From positions 2,895,001 through 2,959,000 of the forward strand of contig NZ_AP029019.1 in assembly GCF_037101375.1 (NCBI RefSeq): DNA of 64,000 nt, in the 5' to 3' direction. The notes under the pieces are model-generated. The model saw only the letters and a program-made list of their open reading frames with translations. It had not been told where the DNA came from and searched no databases. Positions 1 through 8,185 of this stretch are shown one piece after another. Both the position numbers and the translations under genes were made by a program. Positions within the stretch are counted from its first letter, which is position 1. The number at the start of each line of letters is the position of its first letter. The DNA comes from Acidovorax sp. DW039 (GTDB lineage Bacteria > Pseudomonadota > Gammaproteobacteria > Burkholderiales > Burkholderiaceae_C).

Positions 1-567
1 TACGCCCTGCCCGTAGGCGGTCCGATCATCAATGATGGCTACAGATTTGACTTTCAAGTGATCAGCTCCAAACAAAGCCAGAGCAGCACCTAAAGCGTTG
101 TCATTGGCAATCAAACGGAAAGTGGTCTTGTGCCCTGGCTTGGTCAAATCAGGATTGGAGGCAGAAGCAGTGATATGGGGCAGATCACACTTCGCGTAGA
201 TGGCAGAAGCTGGAATAGAAGTGCCAGACTGCAGATGACCAACGACTCCAGCGACTTTTTGATCGCAGAGCTTCTGCGCTACCGCTGTTGCCTGCCGAGG
301 GTCACCGGCATCATCTTCTGCCGCAATTTCAAACTTGATCTTCTTGCCGCCGATCACAAGGCTCTGAGCATTGAGATCTTCAATTGCGAGACGAACTCCA
401 TTCTCTGTGTCTTTGCCAATATGAGCAATTCCGCCAGACACAGGACCCGCATGAGCGATCTTTACCACCTGAGCGTCTTGAGCGCTAGCACCTACAGACC
501 AAGCACTCGTCACCAGACCAACCAGCACAGCAACAGGAAAATGAGAAACGGAAGTAGCACGCAACAC
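1..567 (-). CDS. Branched-chain amino acid ABC transporter substrate-binding protein (LivK-type), C-terminus cut by window edge
   Basis: Periplasmic binding protein that would deliver a branched-chain amino acid or related ligand to an ABC permease. The 189 visible codons show a hydrophobic signal peptide ending near VGASAQ, then the N-terminal lobe of a Peripla_BP_6 fold with KIAHAGPVSGGIAHIGKD, a conserved QSGTSIPASAIYA segment and AIIDDRTAYGQG at the edge. The start was taken as GTG at 567 because a GGAG lies 9 bases upstream; the adjacent TTG codon at 564 is also possible. The gene runs off the left end, so the second lobe and any downstream permease genes are not visible. The ligand cannot be read from this part. 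The coding sequence looks less GC-rich than the genes after 25 kb. Confidence 0.85.
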   Translation of the reverse strand, partial: MLRATSVSHFPVAVLVGLVTSAWSVGASAQDAQVVKIAHAGPVSGGIAHIGKDTENGVRLAIEDLNAQSLVIGGKKIKFEIAAEDDAGDPRQATAVAQKLCDQKVAGVVGHLQSGTSIPASAIYAKCDLPHITASASNPDLTKPGHKTTFRLIANDNALGAALALFGADHLKVKSVAIIDDRTAYGQGV

Positions 568-699
568 GATCAAAATCTCCAAGAAAAGAAAAGCCGTACC
601 AGATGGGTGCAACGGCAGCACATCATGCCAGCACTTTGCACCAATCAAGGGCACACAGCAGCATAAGCTTCACTTATGCCCCACTTAAAACTGAGGAGG

Positions 700-725
700 T
701 GGACTTCACCCGGTTTCGTAGACAT
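700..725 (+). repeat. IS3 terminal inverted repeat, left
   Basis: Begins TGGACTTCACCCGGTT at base 700 and matches the reverse complement of 1902-1926 with a three-base mismatch block, then TAGACA. Confidence 0.85.
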
Positions 726-728
726 ATT

Positions 729-1550
729 TCAACTTCCGTTTCGGAGTTGTTCGAATACCAGCGGACTCAGTTGGTCTAGGTGACTGTGCCGACGGATTCG
801 ATTGTAAAAACCTTCGATGTAGTCAAACACATCTGACTTGGCGTCTTGCCTGGTGGCATCGATATGGCGTTTGACTCTCTCCTTCTTCAAGCTGCTGAAG
901 AAGTACTCTGCCACCGCGTTGTCCCAACAGTTTCCACGTCGGCTCATGCTTGGCACCAATTTGTTGTCCTTGCACCAGCGGGCGAAGTCGTCACTGCCAA
1001 ACTGACTTCCTTGATAGGAATAGATCATCACCGGGCCCGTTGGGCGCCTGCGCCACATAGCCATCGTGAGCGCATCCAACACCAACTCTGTAACCATGCT
1101 GGCGTTCATTGCCCAGCCGACCACCATGCGCGAGTACAGGTCAATTACGGCCGTTAGGTACAACCAATCCTCATGGGTTCGGATATAGGTAATGTCGATG
1201 ACCCACACTTGGTTCGGCAGCGTGACCGTGAACTCACGTCGCAAACGGTTCGGTACTGCAGTCGCAGGAAGGCCGACTCGGTAGCGAGGTCGCTTGTATC
1301 CACGCACTGAGCGCAGTTGGGCCTGGCACATCAGGCGTGCTACACGTTTTGGCCGTACGCCATACCGTCCTCTCGCGAGTCCCGCAGAATGCGTGGGCTT
1401 TCACAAATCCCATGGCTGTCGTCAAAGGATTGCCGAATTCTTGCCAGCAAGATATCGTCGGCTAAAGCGCGTTTGGACTTTGGATTGGCCTTCCAAGCGT
1501 AATAGCCATTGCGCTGTACGCGCTGAACGCGGCACATGCTGCTGAGCCGG
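729..1550 (-). pseudogene. IS3 orfB transposase (integrase core), frameshifted and catalytically damaged
   Basis: Remnant of the DDE transposase that would act with OrfA. The N-terminal part reads in one frame down to about 1340 (GYYAWKANPKSKRALADD, then ..SPRILRDSREDG). A single-base indel in the ccaaaac run near 1340 moves the rest into the next frame (RVARLMCQAQLRSVRGYKRP.., 729-1331). There is also a stop near 1570 before the N-terminal part. In the catalytic core the first Asp is kept (VIDITYI) and the Glu is kept (NCWDNAVAE), but the second Asp of the usual HSDQGSQF motif is Tyr (YSYQGSQFGSDDF). With frameshift, early stop and lost DDE residue this is a pseudogene. The C-terminal end (HLDQLSPLVFEQLRNGS) is complete. 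Confidence 0.85.
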
Positions 1551-1584
1551 AACTGGCCTTTGTGCTAGGCCATGAATGCGCACT

Positions 1585-1866
1585 TCACCCGGCCAGCTTG
1601 GCAAAGTACGTTGCGGCCTTTTTTAGGATGTCACGCTCCTCATTAGCCCTTTTGAGTTCCGCTTTGAGCCGGAATACCTCTGCCTTGAGCTGGCTTGTTT
1701 CTGCGCCCCCTGCGCTCGATTGCTCTTTGGCAAGCCGCACCCACAGGTACAGGCTTTTGTCCGACACGCCCAATCGCTTGGCTACATCCACTACCCCATA
1801 ACCACGCTCAGTCACCTGTTTGACGGCTTCTGCCTTGAACTCCGCCGGGTATCGCACTCTCTTCAT
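1585..1866 (-). CDS. IS3-family transposase OrfA (helix-turn-helix protein)
   Basis: Intact 93-residue OrfA that binds the element ends. It starts MKRVRYPAEFKAEAVKQV and carries the transposase_8 helix-turn-helix (VVDVAKRLGVSDKSLYLWV) in the first half. A leucine-zipper-like coiled coil follows (LKAEVFRLKAELKRANEERD) and ends KKAATYFAKLAG, the usual OrfA terminus where programmed frameshifting into orfB would occur. Its partner orfB is broken, so OrfA alone could at most bind and interfere with related copies elsewhere. The length is normal for the family. Confidence 0.88.
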   Translation of the reverse strand: MKRVRYPAEFKAEAVKQVTERGYGVVDVAKRLGVSDKSLYLWVRLAKEQSSAGGAETSQLKAEVFRLKAELKRANEERDILKKAATYFAKLAG

Positions 1867-1901
1867 TTCTCACTCTCCAGTTCAATTTCGACCTTGATAG
1901 G

Positions 1902-1926
1902 TGTCTATTGAACCGGGTGAAGTCCA
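1902..1926 (-). repeat. IS3 terminal inverted repeat, right
   Basis: Reverse complement begins TGGACTTCACCCGGTT, matching the left end at 700. It lies 37 bases before the rlhA start codon, so any native rlhA promoter has been separated from the gene or replaced by element DNA. Confidence 0.85.
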
Positions 1927-1963
1927 GACGGGCGAAAACGTGGGTACGAGGGATAATCGAGGA

Positions 1964-3973
1964 ATGTCACTTCTGCCCCATCAACTCGAATTACTCTCTC
2001 CTGCGCGCAACTCAGAAATCGGCATTGAGGCGATCAACCATGGAGCTGACGCCGTTTACATCGGTGGCCCTGCATTTGGCGCCAGAGCAAGTGCAGGCAA
2101 TGACATACGCGACATTGAACGCTTGGTGAGCCATGCCCACAAGTTCAATAGCCGTATTTTCATTACACTGAATACAATTTTGCGGGACGATGAGCTTGAG
2201 TCCGCACGGCAGATGGCTTGGCAAGTCTATGAGGCAGGCGCCGATGCACTGATCATTCAAGACATGGGGCTGCTAGAACTCGACTTGCCTCCTATACAGT
2301 TGCACGCCAGTACGCAAACTGACATCCGCACCCCAGAAAAGGCACGCTTTCTTCAGGATGTTGGCCTGTCACAGATCGTGCTCGCACGAGAATTAACTGT
2401 TCAACAGATTGCAGAAATCCACCGCTCACTTGGCCCTGTGGACTCACCCCAAAGAGCTACGATTGAATTCTTCATCCATGGAGCGTTATGTGTTGCTTAC
2501 AGCGGGCAGTGCAACATCAGTCACGCTCAAACCGGTCGCAGCGCAAACAGGGGAGATTGCAGCCAAGCGTGCCGTCTCCCCTACCAAGTCACGGATGCAC
2601 AAGGCCGCTTCATAGCACATGACAAGCATGTGCTCTCCATGAAAGACAACAATCAGTCGGACAACCTGCGGGCGCTGATCGATGCCGGAGTACGTAGCTT
2701 CAAGATTGAGGGCCGTTATAAGGACATGGGTTACGTCAAGAACATTACGGCCCATTACCGCAAGCTTCTCGACGAAATCATTGAAGAGCGTGAGACAGGC
2801 CAACCGCTGGCACGAGCGTCCAGCGGGCGTACGACATTCACATTCACGCCCGATCCGCTCCAAAACTTCAACAGAGAATTCACCGACTATTTTGTGACCG
2901 GGCGCAAGCAGGATATCGGCGCCTTTGATAGTCCCAAGAACCCGGGGCAAGCAATAGGCTGGGTGACCAAGATAAGTGCGGACTACGTGGAACTGGAATT
3001 GAACGATCCATCTACCGTTCTGCACAACGGCGATGGCCTTTGCTATTACGACCTTCACAAAGAGCTTGTGGGCATGGCGATCAACATCGCGGAGCCTCTA
3101 TCAGGCCACAGTATTGGCCAGTGGCGTGTCTATCCCAAAGACGATATGAGTGGCTTCAAGGATCTTCGTAAAGGAACCGAGATCAATCGCAATAGAGACA
3201 TGGCTTGGGTTCGTACTCTGGAGAAGAAGTCCAGTGACCGCCGGATCGCTCTATGGGCGCAACTTCTAGAGACCAACGACGGCTTTCGTCTAGTGCTTAC
3301 CGACGAGGACGGCAATGTAGGCGCAGCAGAAGCGCGCCATCCCCATCAGACAGCTGATGATCCAGCAAAGGCTGAGACGACATTGCGCGAAAATGCAGGG
3401 CGGTTTGGAGCGACTATCTTCCAGGCAATCGAGATAGCCATCACGTTTTCTCACCCTTGGTTTGTGCCAGCTTCCGTCATCAACGCTATGCGTAGAGAGG
3501 CACTGGCCCAGCTTGAGTTAGCGCGATCGGCAAAGTTCGAACGATTGCCAAGGGCTCGGCCCATAGAACCACCGGTACCTTATCCCGAAGAAACCCTCAG
3601 CTTTCTGGGCAATGTGTTCAACCACAATGCACATCAGTTCTATGCGCGACATGGCGTGAAAGTGATCGATGCCGCCTACGAGGCCCATGAGGAAGAAGGG
3701 GAAGTAAGCCTCATGATCACCAAGCATTGTGTGCGGTTTTCCATGAGTCTCTGTCCGAAGCAAGCCAAGGGTGTCACTGGCGTACAAGGTACCGTGAAGG
3801 CTGAACCACTGATGCTGATCAATGGAAAAGAGAAATTGACATTGCGCTTTGACTGCAAGCCCTGCGAGATGCACGTGGTAGGCAAAATCAAGCGAAGTGT
3901 GCTGAATCAGTACAAAGAAGCGCCACTGCAGTTCTACAAGACACGGCCGACCTCTAGGCCCTCTTCCACCTGA
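1964..3973 (+). CDS. rlhA: RlhA-type peptidase U32 family protein (23S rRNA C2501 hydroxylation)
   Basis: Member of the U32 peptidase family. The closest recognisable relative is E. coli RlhA (YdcP), which with prephenate-derived metabolism hydroxylates C2501 of 23S rRNA. At 669 residues it matches RlhA rather than the shorter TrhP. Visible landmarks are ELLSPARNSEIGIEAINHGA and GADAVYIGGPAFGARAS at the N-terminus, FFIHGALCVAYSGQC with SANRGDCSQACRLPY, VRSFKIEGRYKDMGYVKN, and a C-terminal domain with YEAHEEEGEVSLMITKHCVR and FDCKPCEMHVVGKIK. The Cys residues in these motifs fit an iron-sulfur site. ATG 1964 was chosen because GAGGA precedes it and the conserved protein begins there; an upstream in-frame extension lies in the insertion sequence and is rejected. 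Confidence 0.88.
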   Translation: MSLLPHQLELLSPARNSEIGIEAINHGADAVYIGGPAFGARASAGNDIRDIERLVSHAHKFNSRIFITLNTILRDDELESARQMAWQVYEAGADALIIQDMGLLELDLPPIQLHASTQTDIRTPEKARFLQDVGLSQIVLARELTVQQIAEIHRSLGPVDSPQRATIEFFIHGALCVAYSGQCNISHAQTGRSANRGDCSQACRLPYQVTDAQGRFIAHDKHVLSMKDNNQSDNLRALIDAGVRSFKIEGRYKDMGYVKNITAHYRKLLDEIIEERETGQPLARASSGRTTFTFTPDPLQNFNREFTDYFVTGRKQDIGAFDSPKNPGQAIGWVTKISADYVELELNDPSTVLHNGDGLCYYDLHKELVGMAINIAEPLSGHSIGQWRVYPKDDMSGFKDLRKGTEINRNRDMAWVRTLEKKSSDRRIALWAQLLETNDGFRLVLTDEDGNVGAAEARHPHQTADDPAKAETTLRENAGRFGATIFQAIEIAITFSHPWFVPASVINAMRREALAQLELARSAKFERLPRARPIEPPVPYPEETLSFLGNVFNHNAHQFYARHGVKVIDAAYEAHEEEGEVSLMITKHCVRFSMSLCPKQAKGVTGVQGTVKAEPLMLINGKEKLTLRFDCKPCEMHVVGKIKRSVLNQYKEAPLQFYKTRPTSRPSST

Positions 3974-4033
3974 TCCACTCGGGTACATACAAATCAACTT
4001 GATGGACAGAACGTCAGATTTTTTGGGCAACTG

Positions 4034-4063
4034 TTGAGGGGTTCGAATTTTTGTGTATATAAT
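4034..4063 (+). promoter_or_regulatory. Promoter of the tRNA-Asn pair
   Basis: TTGAGG at 4034-4039 and a perfect TATAAT at 4058-4063, spaced by 18 bases, with transcription expected about 5 bases before the first tRNA. This is a housekeeping sigma-70 type promoter. Confidence 0.75.
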
Positions 4064-4074
4064 CTAAGTCTTGT

Positions 4075-4150
4075 TCCTCGATAGCTCAGTCGGTAGAGCG
4101 CCGGACTGTTAATCCGTAGGTCCCTGGTTCGAGCCCAGGTCGAGGAGCCA
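4075..4150 (+). tRNA. tRNA-Asn (GTT), copy 1
   Basis: 76-base tRNA with acceptor stem TCCTCGA/TCGAGGA, discriminator G and encoded CCA. The D loop is AGCTCAGTCGGTAGAGC, the anticodon loop CTGTTAA carries GTT for asparagine, and the T arm contains GGTTCGAGCC. The encoded CCA lies at 4148-4150. Confidence 0.97.
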
Positions 4151-4199
4151 AAAATTTGAAGCACTTGCAAATCTTAGCAAGGCATTTTTTACCGATTAT

Positions 4200-4275
4200 T
4201 CCTCGATAGCTCAGTCGGTAGAGCGCCGGACTGTTAATCCGTAGGTCCCTGGTTCGAGCCCAGGTCGAGGAGCCA
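4200..4275 (+). tRNA. tRNA-Asn (GTT), copy 2
   Basis: Base-for-base copy of the tRNA at 4075, offset by exactly 125 bases. The 49-base spacer is AT-rich and holds no second promoter that I can see, so both are probably processed from one transcript. Confidence 0.97.
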
Positions 4276-4280
4276 CATAA

Positions 4281-4311
4281 ACCCCACATCTCAGATGTGG
4301 GGTTTTTTTTT
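4281..4311 (+). terminator. Rho-independent terminator of the tRNA-Asn operon
   Basis: Perfect 10-bp stem ACCCCACATC / GATGTGGGGT with a TCA loop, followed by a run of nine T. Confidence 0.93.
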
Positions 4312-4443
4312 ACCTGTCCGTTACTAGCCAGCATCATCCTATCTTCATAGGAGCAACTTGTGCAGACGGTACATTAGATTCCACTGCATCACTGATACCC
4401 TTGCACAGGTGCTTCAAAGATTTGCTCACTCAGTCAGAGCCAT

Positions 4444-5217
4444 ATGCCAGTTCACGAGTCAGATCCCCCGCCACTTCTATGGCTACCTGAAGATCCTGAA
4501 TTTCCGCCTCCCGGTGAGGCATGGGGGCCTGACACACCTGCACCAGGATTGCTGGCAGCGGGGGGATCACTAGAAGCAACATCGTTGTTGAAGGCTTATG
4601 CACAGGGCACCTTTCCGTGGTTCAGTGAAGGGCAACCCATACTGTGGTGGGCTCCAGACCCTCGGATGGTTCTGGACGTGGATGCATTTAAGTTGCATCC
4701 TTCTTTGAAAAAAACATTGGTCAAGTTCCGTAGAGACCCAAATTGCTGCATCAGGGTTGATTTCGCTTTCGATGAAGTGATTCACTCCTGCGCCTCTACT
4801 CAACGCCCAGGTCAGCGTGGCACTTGGATAGTCCCAGAGATGCGAATGGCATACGGCGAACTGCATCGCAAAGGATATGCCCACAGTATCGAAACGTGGA
4901 TCAACGGCGAACTCGCAGGCGGCTTGTACTGCGTGGCATCAGGAAAAGCGGTATTCGGTGAATCCATGTTCTCCAGACAGACAGATGCATCCAAAATTGC
5001 TTTAGCAGCGCTTGTCTGTATTGCACGGCGTAACCAAGTCCCTTGGATCGACTGCCAGCAAAACACTCGTCACCTTGCGTCCTTAGGTGCCCGAGAAATT
5101 CCACGGGACATCTTCTTGGACAGAGTGCAACAACAGCGGCAGCAAGATAGCTTCACCTGGAAATTTGAGTCCGTATACTGGTCTGAACTCTTGATCGACC
5201 GCACCAGTTCAGCATGA
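4444..5217 (+). CDS. aat: Leucyl/phenylalanyl-tRNA--protein transferase
   Basis: Transfers Leu or Phe from charged tRNA to proteins with N-terminal Arg or Lys, marking them for ClpS-ClpAP degradation by the N-degron pathway in the cytoplasm. The 257-residue protein has the family core: [39 protein letters not shown], then [39 protein letters not shown] and [19 protein letters not shown]. The start at 4444 gives [20 protein letters not shown], matching usual N-termini. It overlaps bpt by four bases (ATGA), so the two N-degron transferases are made from one transcript. Confidence 0.95.
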   Translation: MPVHESDPPPLLWLPEDPEFPPPGEAWGPDTPAPGLLAAGGSLEATSLLKAYAQGTFPWFSEGQPILWWAPDPRMVLDVDAFKLHPSLKKTLVKFRRDPNCCIRVDFAFDEVIHSCASTQRPGQRGTWIVPEMRMAYGELHRKGYAHSIETWINGELAGGLYCVASGKAVFGESMFSRQTDASKIALAALVCIARRNQVPWIDCQQNTRHLASLGAREIPRDIFLDRVQQQRQQDSFTWKFESVYWSELLIDRTSSA

Positions 5218-5957
5218 CACAGCTCAACGATCTCCCTCTGCGAGCGCTGCAGTACTACGCAACAGCCCCCTACCCCTGTAGCTACCTACCTGACAGGCTA
5301 GCCCGCTCCCAAGTAGCCACCCCTAGCCACTTGATACAGAACGAGCTTTACTCCGAGTTGGTTGGTAAAGGCTTTCGGCGAAGCGGGATGTTCACTTATC
5401 GCCCCTACTGTGACGGTTGCCAAGCATGCCAGCCTCTCAGGGTACTTGCTAAAGAGTTCAAGGCAGATCGAAGTCAACGACGTGCTTTGACCCAACACAG
5501 CGGTCTGAAGGCATACATCTCAAGGCTTTACTTTTCGCAAGAACACTACCGTCTTTATCAACGCTACCAAAAAGGACGCCATGCGGGCGGGGGTATGGAC
5601 CAGGACAACGTAGATCAGTACACCCAATTCTTGCTGCAGAGCCGAGTCAACTCACGCCTGGTGGAGTTCCGAGAGCCGACAGCGGACGATGGCGAAGGTG
5701 ATCTCAAGATGGTTTCCATCCTGGATGTTCTGGCTGATGGAATTTCTGCGGTTTATACGTTTTATGAACCCGACGCACATTGCAGCTACGGCACATACAA
5801 CGTCCTGTGGCAAATTGAACAGGCACGGACACTTGGGCTCGACTACGTGTACTTAGGCTACTGGATCAAAGAGAGCCAAAAGATGGCCTACAAATCGCGC
5901 TTTCTCCCGCATGAGGTTCTTGTTGAAGGTGCTTGGCATCGCACAGAGTCCAGCTGA
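5214..5957 (+). CDS. bpt: Aspartate/glutamate leucyltransferase (bacterial Ate1-like)
   Basis: Adds Leu to proteins with N-terminal Asp or Glu, feeding them into the same N-degron pathway as Aat. The 247-residue protein contains the N-terminal Cys pair region ([17 protein letters not shown]), the motif [19 protein letters not shown], and the C-terminal catalytic section [20 protein letters not shown] and [20 protein letters not shown]. Length and motifs are standard for Bpt. The start ATG lies inside the aat stop (ATGA overlap), indicating translational coupling. Confidence 0.94.
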   Translation: MTQLNDLPLRALQYYATAPYPCSYLPDRLARSQVATPSHLIQNELYSELVGKGFRRSGMFTYRPYCDGCQACQPLRVLAKEFKADRSQRRALTQHSGLKAYISRLYFSQEHYRLYQRYQKGRHAGGGMDQDNVDQYTQFLLQSRVNSRLVEFREPTADDGEGDLKMVSILDVLADGISAVYTFYEPDAHCSYGTYNVLWQIEQARTLGLDYVYLGYWIKESQKMAYKSRFLPHEVLVEGAWHRTESS

Positions 5958-6012
5958 GCGGACCGCTCATTTCACAAGGTAAGATGCAATGAGTTTTGCG
6001 GCTTAGTTGCAC

Positions 6013-6840
6013 ATGAAAAAATCTGACTCTGATCTTCCCGCCAAGCCGAGCGTTCAGGTGCTCGAGCGGATGTTCACCTTGATTGATGTCTTGGCATCCC
6101 GTGAGGAAGCGATTTCTTTGAAAGAAATCAGTGAGAAAACTGGGCTTCATCCGTCCACCACCCATCGCATTCTGAATGACCTGACGATTGGCCGATTTGT
6201 AGACAGGCCGGAATCGGGAAGCTACCGATTGGGGATGCGCCTGCTGGAGTTGGGAAACTTGGTGAAAGCAAGACTGAGCGTGCGAGACGCCGCGTTGGCT
6301 CCCATGCGCAACTTGCACAAGCTGATACAGCAGCCAGTGAACTTGAGCATGCGGCAAGGGGACGAAATTGTTTATATCGAACGTGCCTACAGTGAACGAT
6401 CTGGCATGCAGGTGGTTAGAGCCATTGGTGGCAGGGCTCCGTTGCATCTGACATCGACCGGAAAGCTCTTCCTTGCTTTGGATGACCCCCAAAGAGTAAG
6501 AGCCTATGCTACCCGTACCGGCCTGGCTGGACACACCAGAAACAGCATTACCCAACTTCCGATACTTGAGCGCGAGTTGGCCAAGGCCCGGCAATATGGG
6601 ATAGCCAGAGACAATGAAGAGTTGGAACTGGGCGTGCGATGCATGGCTGCTGGCGTCTACGATGACCAAGGCAAGCTCGTGGCAGGGCTGTCCATCTCAG
6701 CGCCAGCGGACAGATTGGATGAAGGGTGGCTTGCAAAACTCCAAGCCACTGCCCAGGAGATTTCCTCTGCACTGGGCTACTCTCCAGATACATCGCTTGC
6801 AAACAGCGATAACACGCCAGTCGTCAGGGTGAGAAATTAA
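6013..6840 (+). CDS. IclR-family transcriptional regulator
   Basis: Cytoplasmic DNA-binding regulator of 275 residues. The N-terminal winged helix-turn-helix is visible (VLERMFTLIDVLASREEAIS, LKEISEKTGLHPSTTHRILN), followed by the IclR effector domain with GMRLLELGNLVKARLSVRD, VYIERAYSERSGMQVV, GGRAPLHLTSTGKLFLA and the signature region RDNEELELGVRCMAAGVYDD then VAGLSISAPADR. ATG 6013 was preferred over an in-frame TTG six bases upstream. It follows bpt by 55 bases and is probably a separate unit or a loosely linked third gene. No adjacent catabolic genes identify its target or ligand. Confidence 0.88.
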   Translation: MKKSDSDLPAKPSVQVLERMFTLIDVLASREEAISLKEISEKTGLHPSTTHRILNDLTIGRFVDRPESGSYRLGMRLLELGNLVKARLSVRDAALAPMRNLHKLIQQPVNLSMRQGDEIVYIERAYSERSGMQVVRAIGGRAPLHLTSTGKLFLALDDPQRVRAYATRTGLAGHTRNSITQLPILERELAKARQYGIARDNEELELGVRCMAAGVYDDQGKLVAGLSISAPADRLDEGWLAKLQATAQEISSALGYSPDTSLANSDNTPVVRVRN

Positions 6841-6865
6841 TCCCCTGTAGAAACGCCCGAACAAC

Positions 6866-6904
6866 AAAAAGCCCTGGTAAGGATGGCTCCGAACCAGGGC
6901 TTTT
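6866..6904. terminator. Bidirectional terminator between IclR regulator and pbpG
   Basis: Stem AAAAGCCCTGGT / ACCAGGGCTTTT with a loop of about 14 bases. T runs lie on both strands, so it can end the plus-strand IclR gene and the minus-strand pbpG transcript. Confidence 0.88.
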
Positions 6905-6939
6905 ATTAATGGGACTTTAAAGAAAAGCGACGCAACGTA

Positions 6940-8070
6940 TCAGCCATTGGTACTGCCACCCTTAGCGAGCATCTTTTTGCCCGAACCAAGGGAAGAAGCA
7001 GATTCGACCCAATGCCGCACGCGCTCTGCGTCAGCCAATCGACTGAACTTGCCGGCAGAGTCCAAGAACACCATGATCAGTTTTCGGCCTGCAATCTCGG
7101 CCTGCATGACAAGGCAGCGACCAGCTTCAGAGATATAGCCCGTCTTTTGCAGACCGATATCCCAGGTCGGATTCTTTACCAAGCCGTTCGTATTATTGAA
7201 TTGCAACGTCTTGCGTCCTACGGCCACCTCGTAACTGGGTGAAGTCGAAAGCTCACGCAACAGAGGGTCTCCATGCGCCACGTTGACCAGCGTCGCCAGA
7301 TCCCGGGCACTTGACTGGTTCTGGCTTGAAAGCCCTGTGGGCTCTACATAACGGGTGTCCGTCATTCCAATCATCTTGGCTTTCGCATTCATCAAAGCGA
7401 CGAAAGCACTCAGACCACCCGGATAGGTACGACCCAGAGCATGTGCAGCCCTGTTCTCGCTGGACATCAAAGCCAAGTGCAATAACTCCCCTCGTGTCAA
7501 TGTGGTGCCGACACTCAGCCTGGACCGGCTTCCCTTCTCCGTATCAACATCGTCTTGGGTAATCGTGATGGGCTCGTCCATCGGGAGGTGAGCCTGACTG
7601 ATCAGCAGCCCAGTCATCAGTTTGGTCAACGACGCGATCGGCAGAACTGCATGGTCGTTCTTGCTGAGCAAAACCTCGTGGGTGTCTTGATCAACTACCA
7701 AGGCTACGCTGGATTTGAGATCCAGCGGATCAGAGACTTCATGCAGGCCCGCCATCTGGCCAAAAGAAAGCTTTGCAGGAACGATAGCAGCCTTCGCAAG
7801 AGCTGCCTTGGTTGCTCGCGGCTCTACCGCAGCCAAAGTGACACGCGTTCGAGATTTGGCACTTCGATCAATGACTTTGGATGAAGTCGCTACCCGGCGA
7901 GAGTCAGCCGCCTTTTTTGTCGACGTTGTGGCGGAAGTGGCCACCTTTTTAGTGGGAGCACGCTTGCGTTCTGAAGAATGCGCAGAGGGCACAAGCAGCG
8001 CAGAGCTGATGACGACGAAACCCAGGACTGAAACAACCTGGCTCACTGCTGCGCGAAGGCGATGGTGCAT
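6940..8070 (-). CDS. pbpG: D-alanyl-D-alanine endopeptidase (PBP7-type, peptidase S11)
   Basis: Periplasmic serine peptidase that cleaves D-Ala-meso-DAP crosslinks in peptidoglycan. The 376-residue protein starts with a signal peptide (VVSVLGFVVISSALLVPSAH). A long Ser/Thr/Lys/Arg-rich linker follows (about residues 33-95, ATSATTSTKKAADSRR..), then the penicillin-binding catalytic domain with SLTK (SxxK), SSENRAAHALGRTYPGG (SxN) and KTGYISEAGRC (KTG box). The start ATG at 8070 has TGGAG upstream. The basic low-complexity linker is longer than in E. coli PbpG and probably spans or binds the cell wall. Confidence 0.9.
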   Translation of the reverse strand: MHHRLRAAVSQVVSVLGFVVISSALLVPSAHSSERKRAPTKKVATSATTSTKKAADSRRVATSSKVIDRSAKSRTRVTLAAVEPRATKAALAKAAIVPAKLSFGQMAGLHEVSDPLDLKSSVALVVDQDTHEVLLSKNDHAVLPIASLTKLMTGLLISQAHLPMDEPITITQDDVDTEKGSRSRLSVGTTLTRGELLHLALMSSENRAAHALGRTYPGGLSAFVALMNAKAKMIGMTDTRYVEPTGLSSQNQSSARDLATLVNVAHGDPLLRELSTSPSYEVAVGRKTLQFNNTNGLVKNPTWDIGLQKTGYISEAGRCLVMQAEIAGRKLIMVFLDSAGKFSRLADAERVRHWVESASSLGSGKKMLAKGGSTNG

Positions 8071-8115
8071 CGGTGTGCTCCAAACGTTAGTAAATGTAGT
8101 GCAGTGTACAGAACC

Positions 8116-8154
8116 AAAAAAAGTCGCGCAAGATCAACACCTTGCACGACTTTT
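8116..8154 (-). terminator. Rho-independent terminator downstream of leuA
   Basis: On the minus strand a 14-bp stem AAAAGTCGTGCAAG / CTTGCGCGACTTTT with one wobble pair and an 8-base loop, followed by T7. It ends the ilv-leu transcript before pbpG. Confidence 0.88.
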
Positions 8155-8185
8155 AATGAAATTGCTTCAATTATAGGAGGCTTGC

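Larger units (their letters stand above)
700..1926 (-). mobile_element. Degraded IS3-family insertion sequence
   Basis: An element of about 1.23 kb bounded by imperfect terminal inverted repeats and holding an intact orfA and a broken orfB in the usual IS3 order, transcribed on the minus strand. Left end 700-725 and right end 1902-1926 share TGGACTTCACCCGGTT followed, after three mismatches, by TAGACA, in opposite orientation, and the element begins TG and ends CA as expected. I see no convincing 3-4 base target duplication (agg on the left, gac on the right), so the copy is old or rearranged. The orfB transposase has lost a catalytic residue and is frameshifted, so the element should be immobile on its own. 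Confidence 0.85.
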
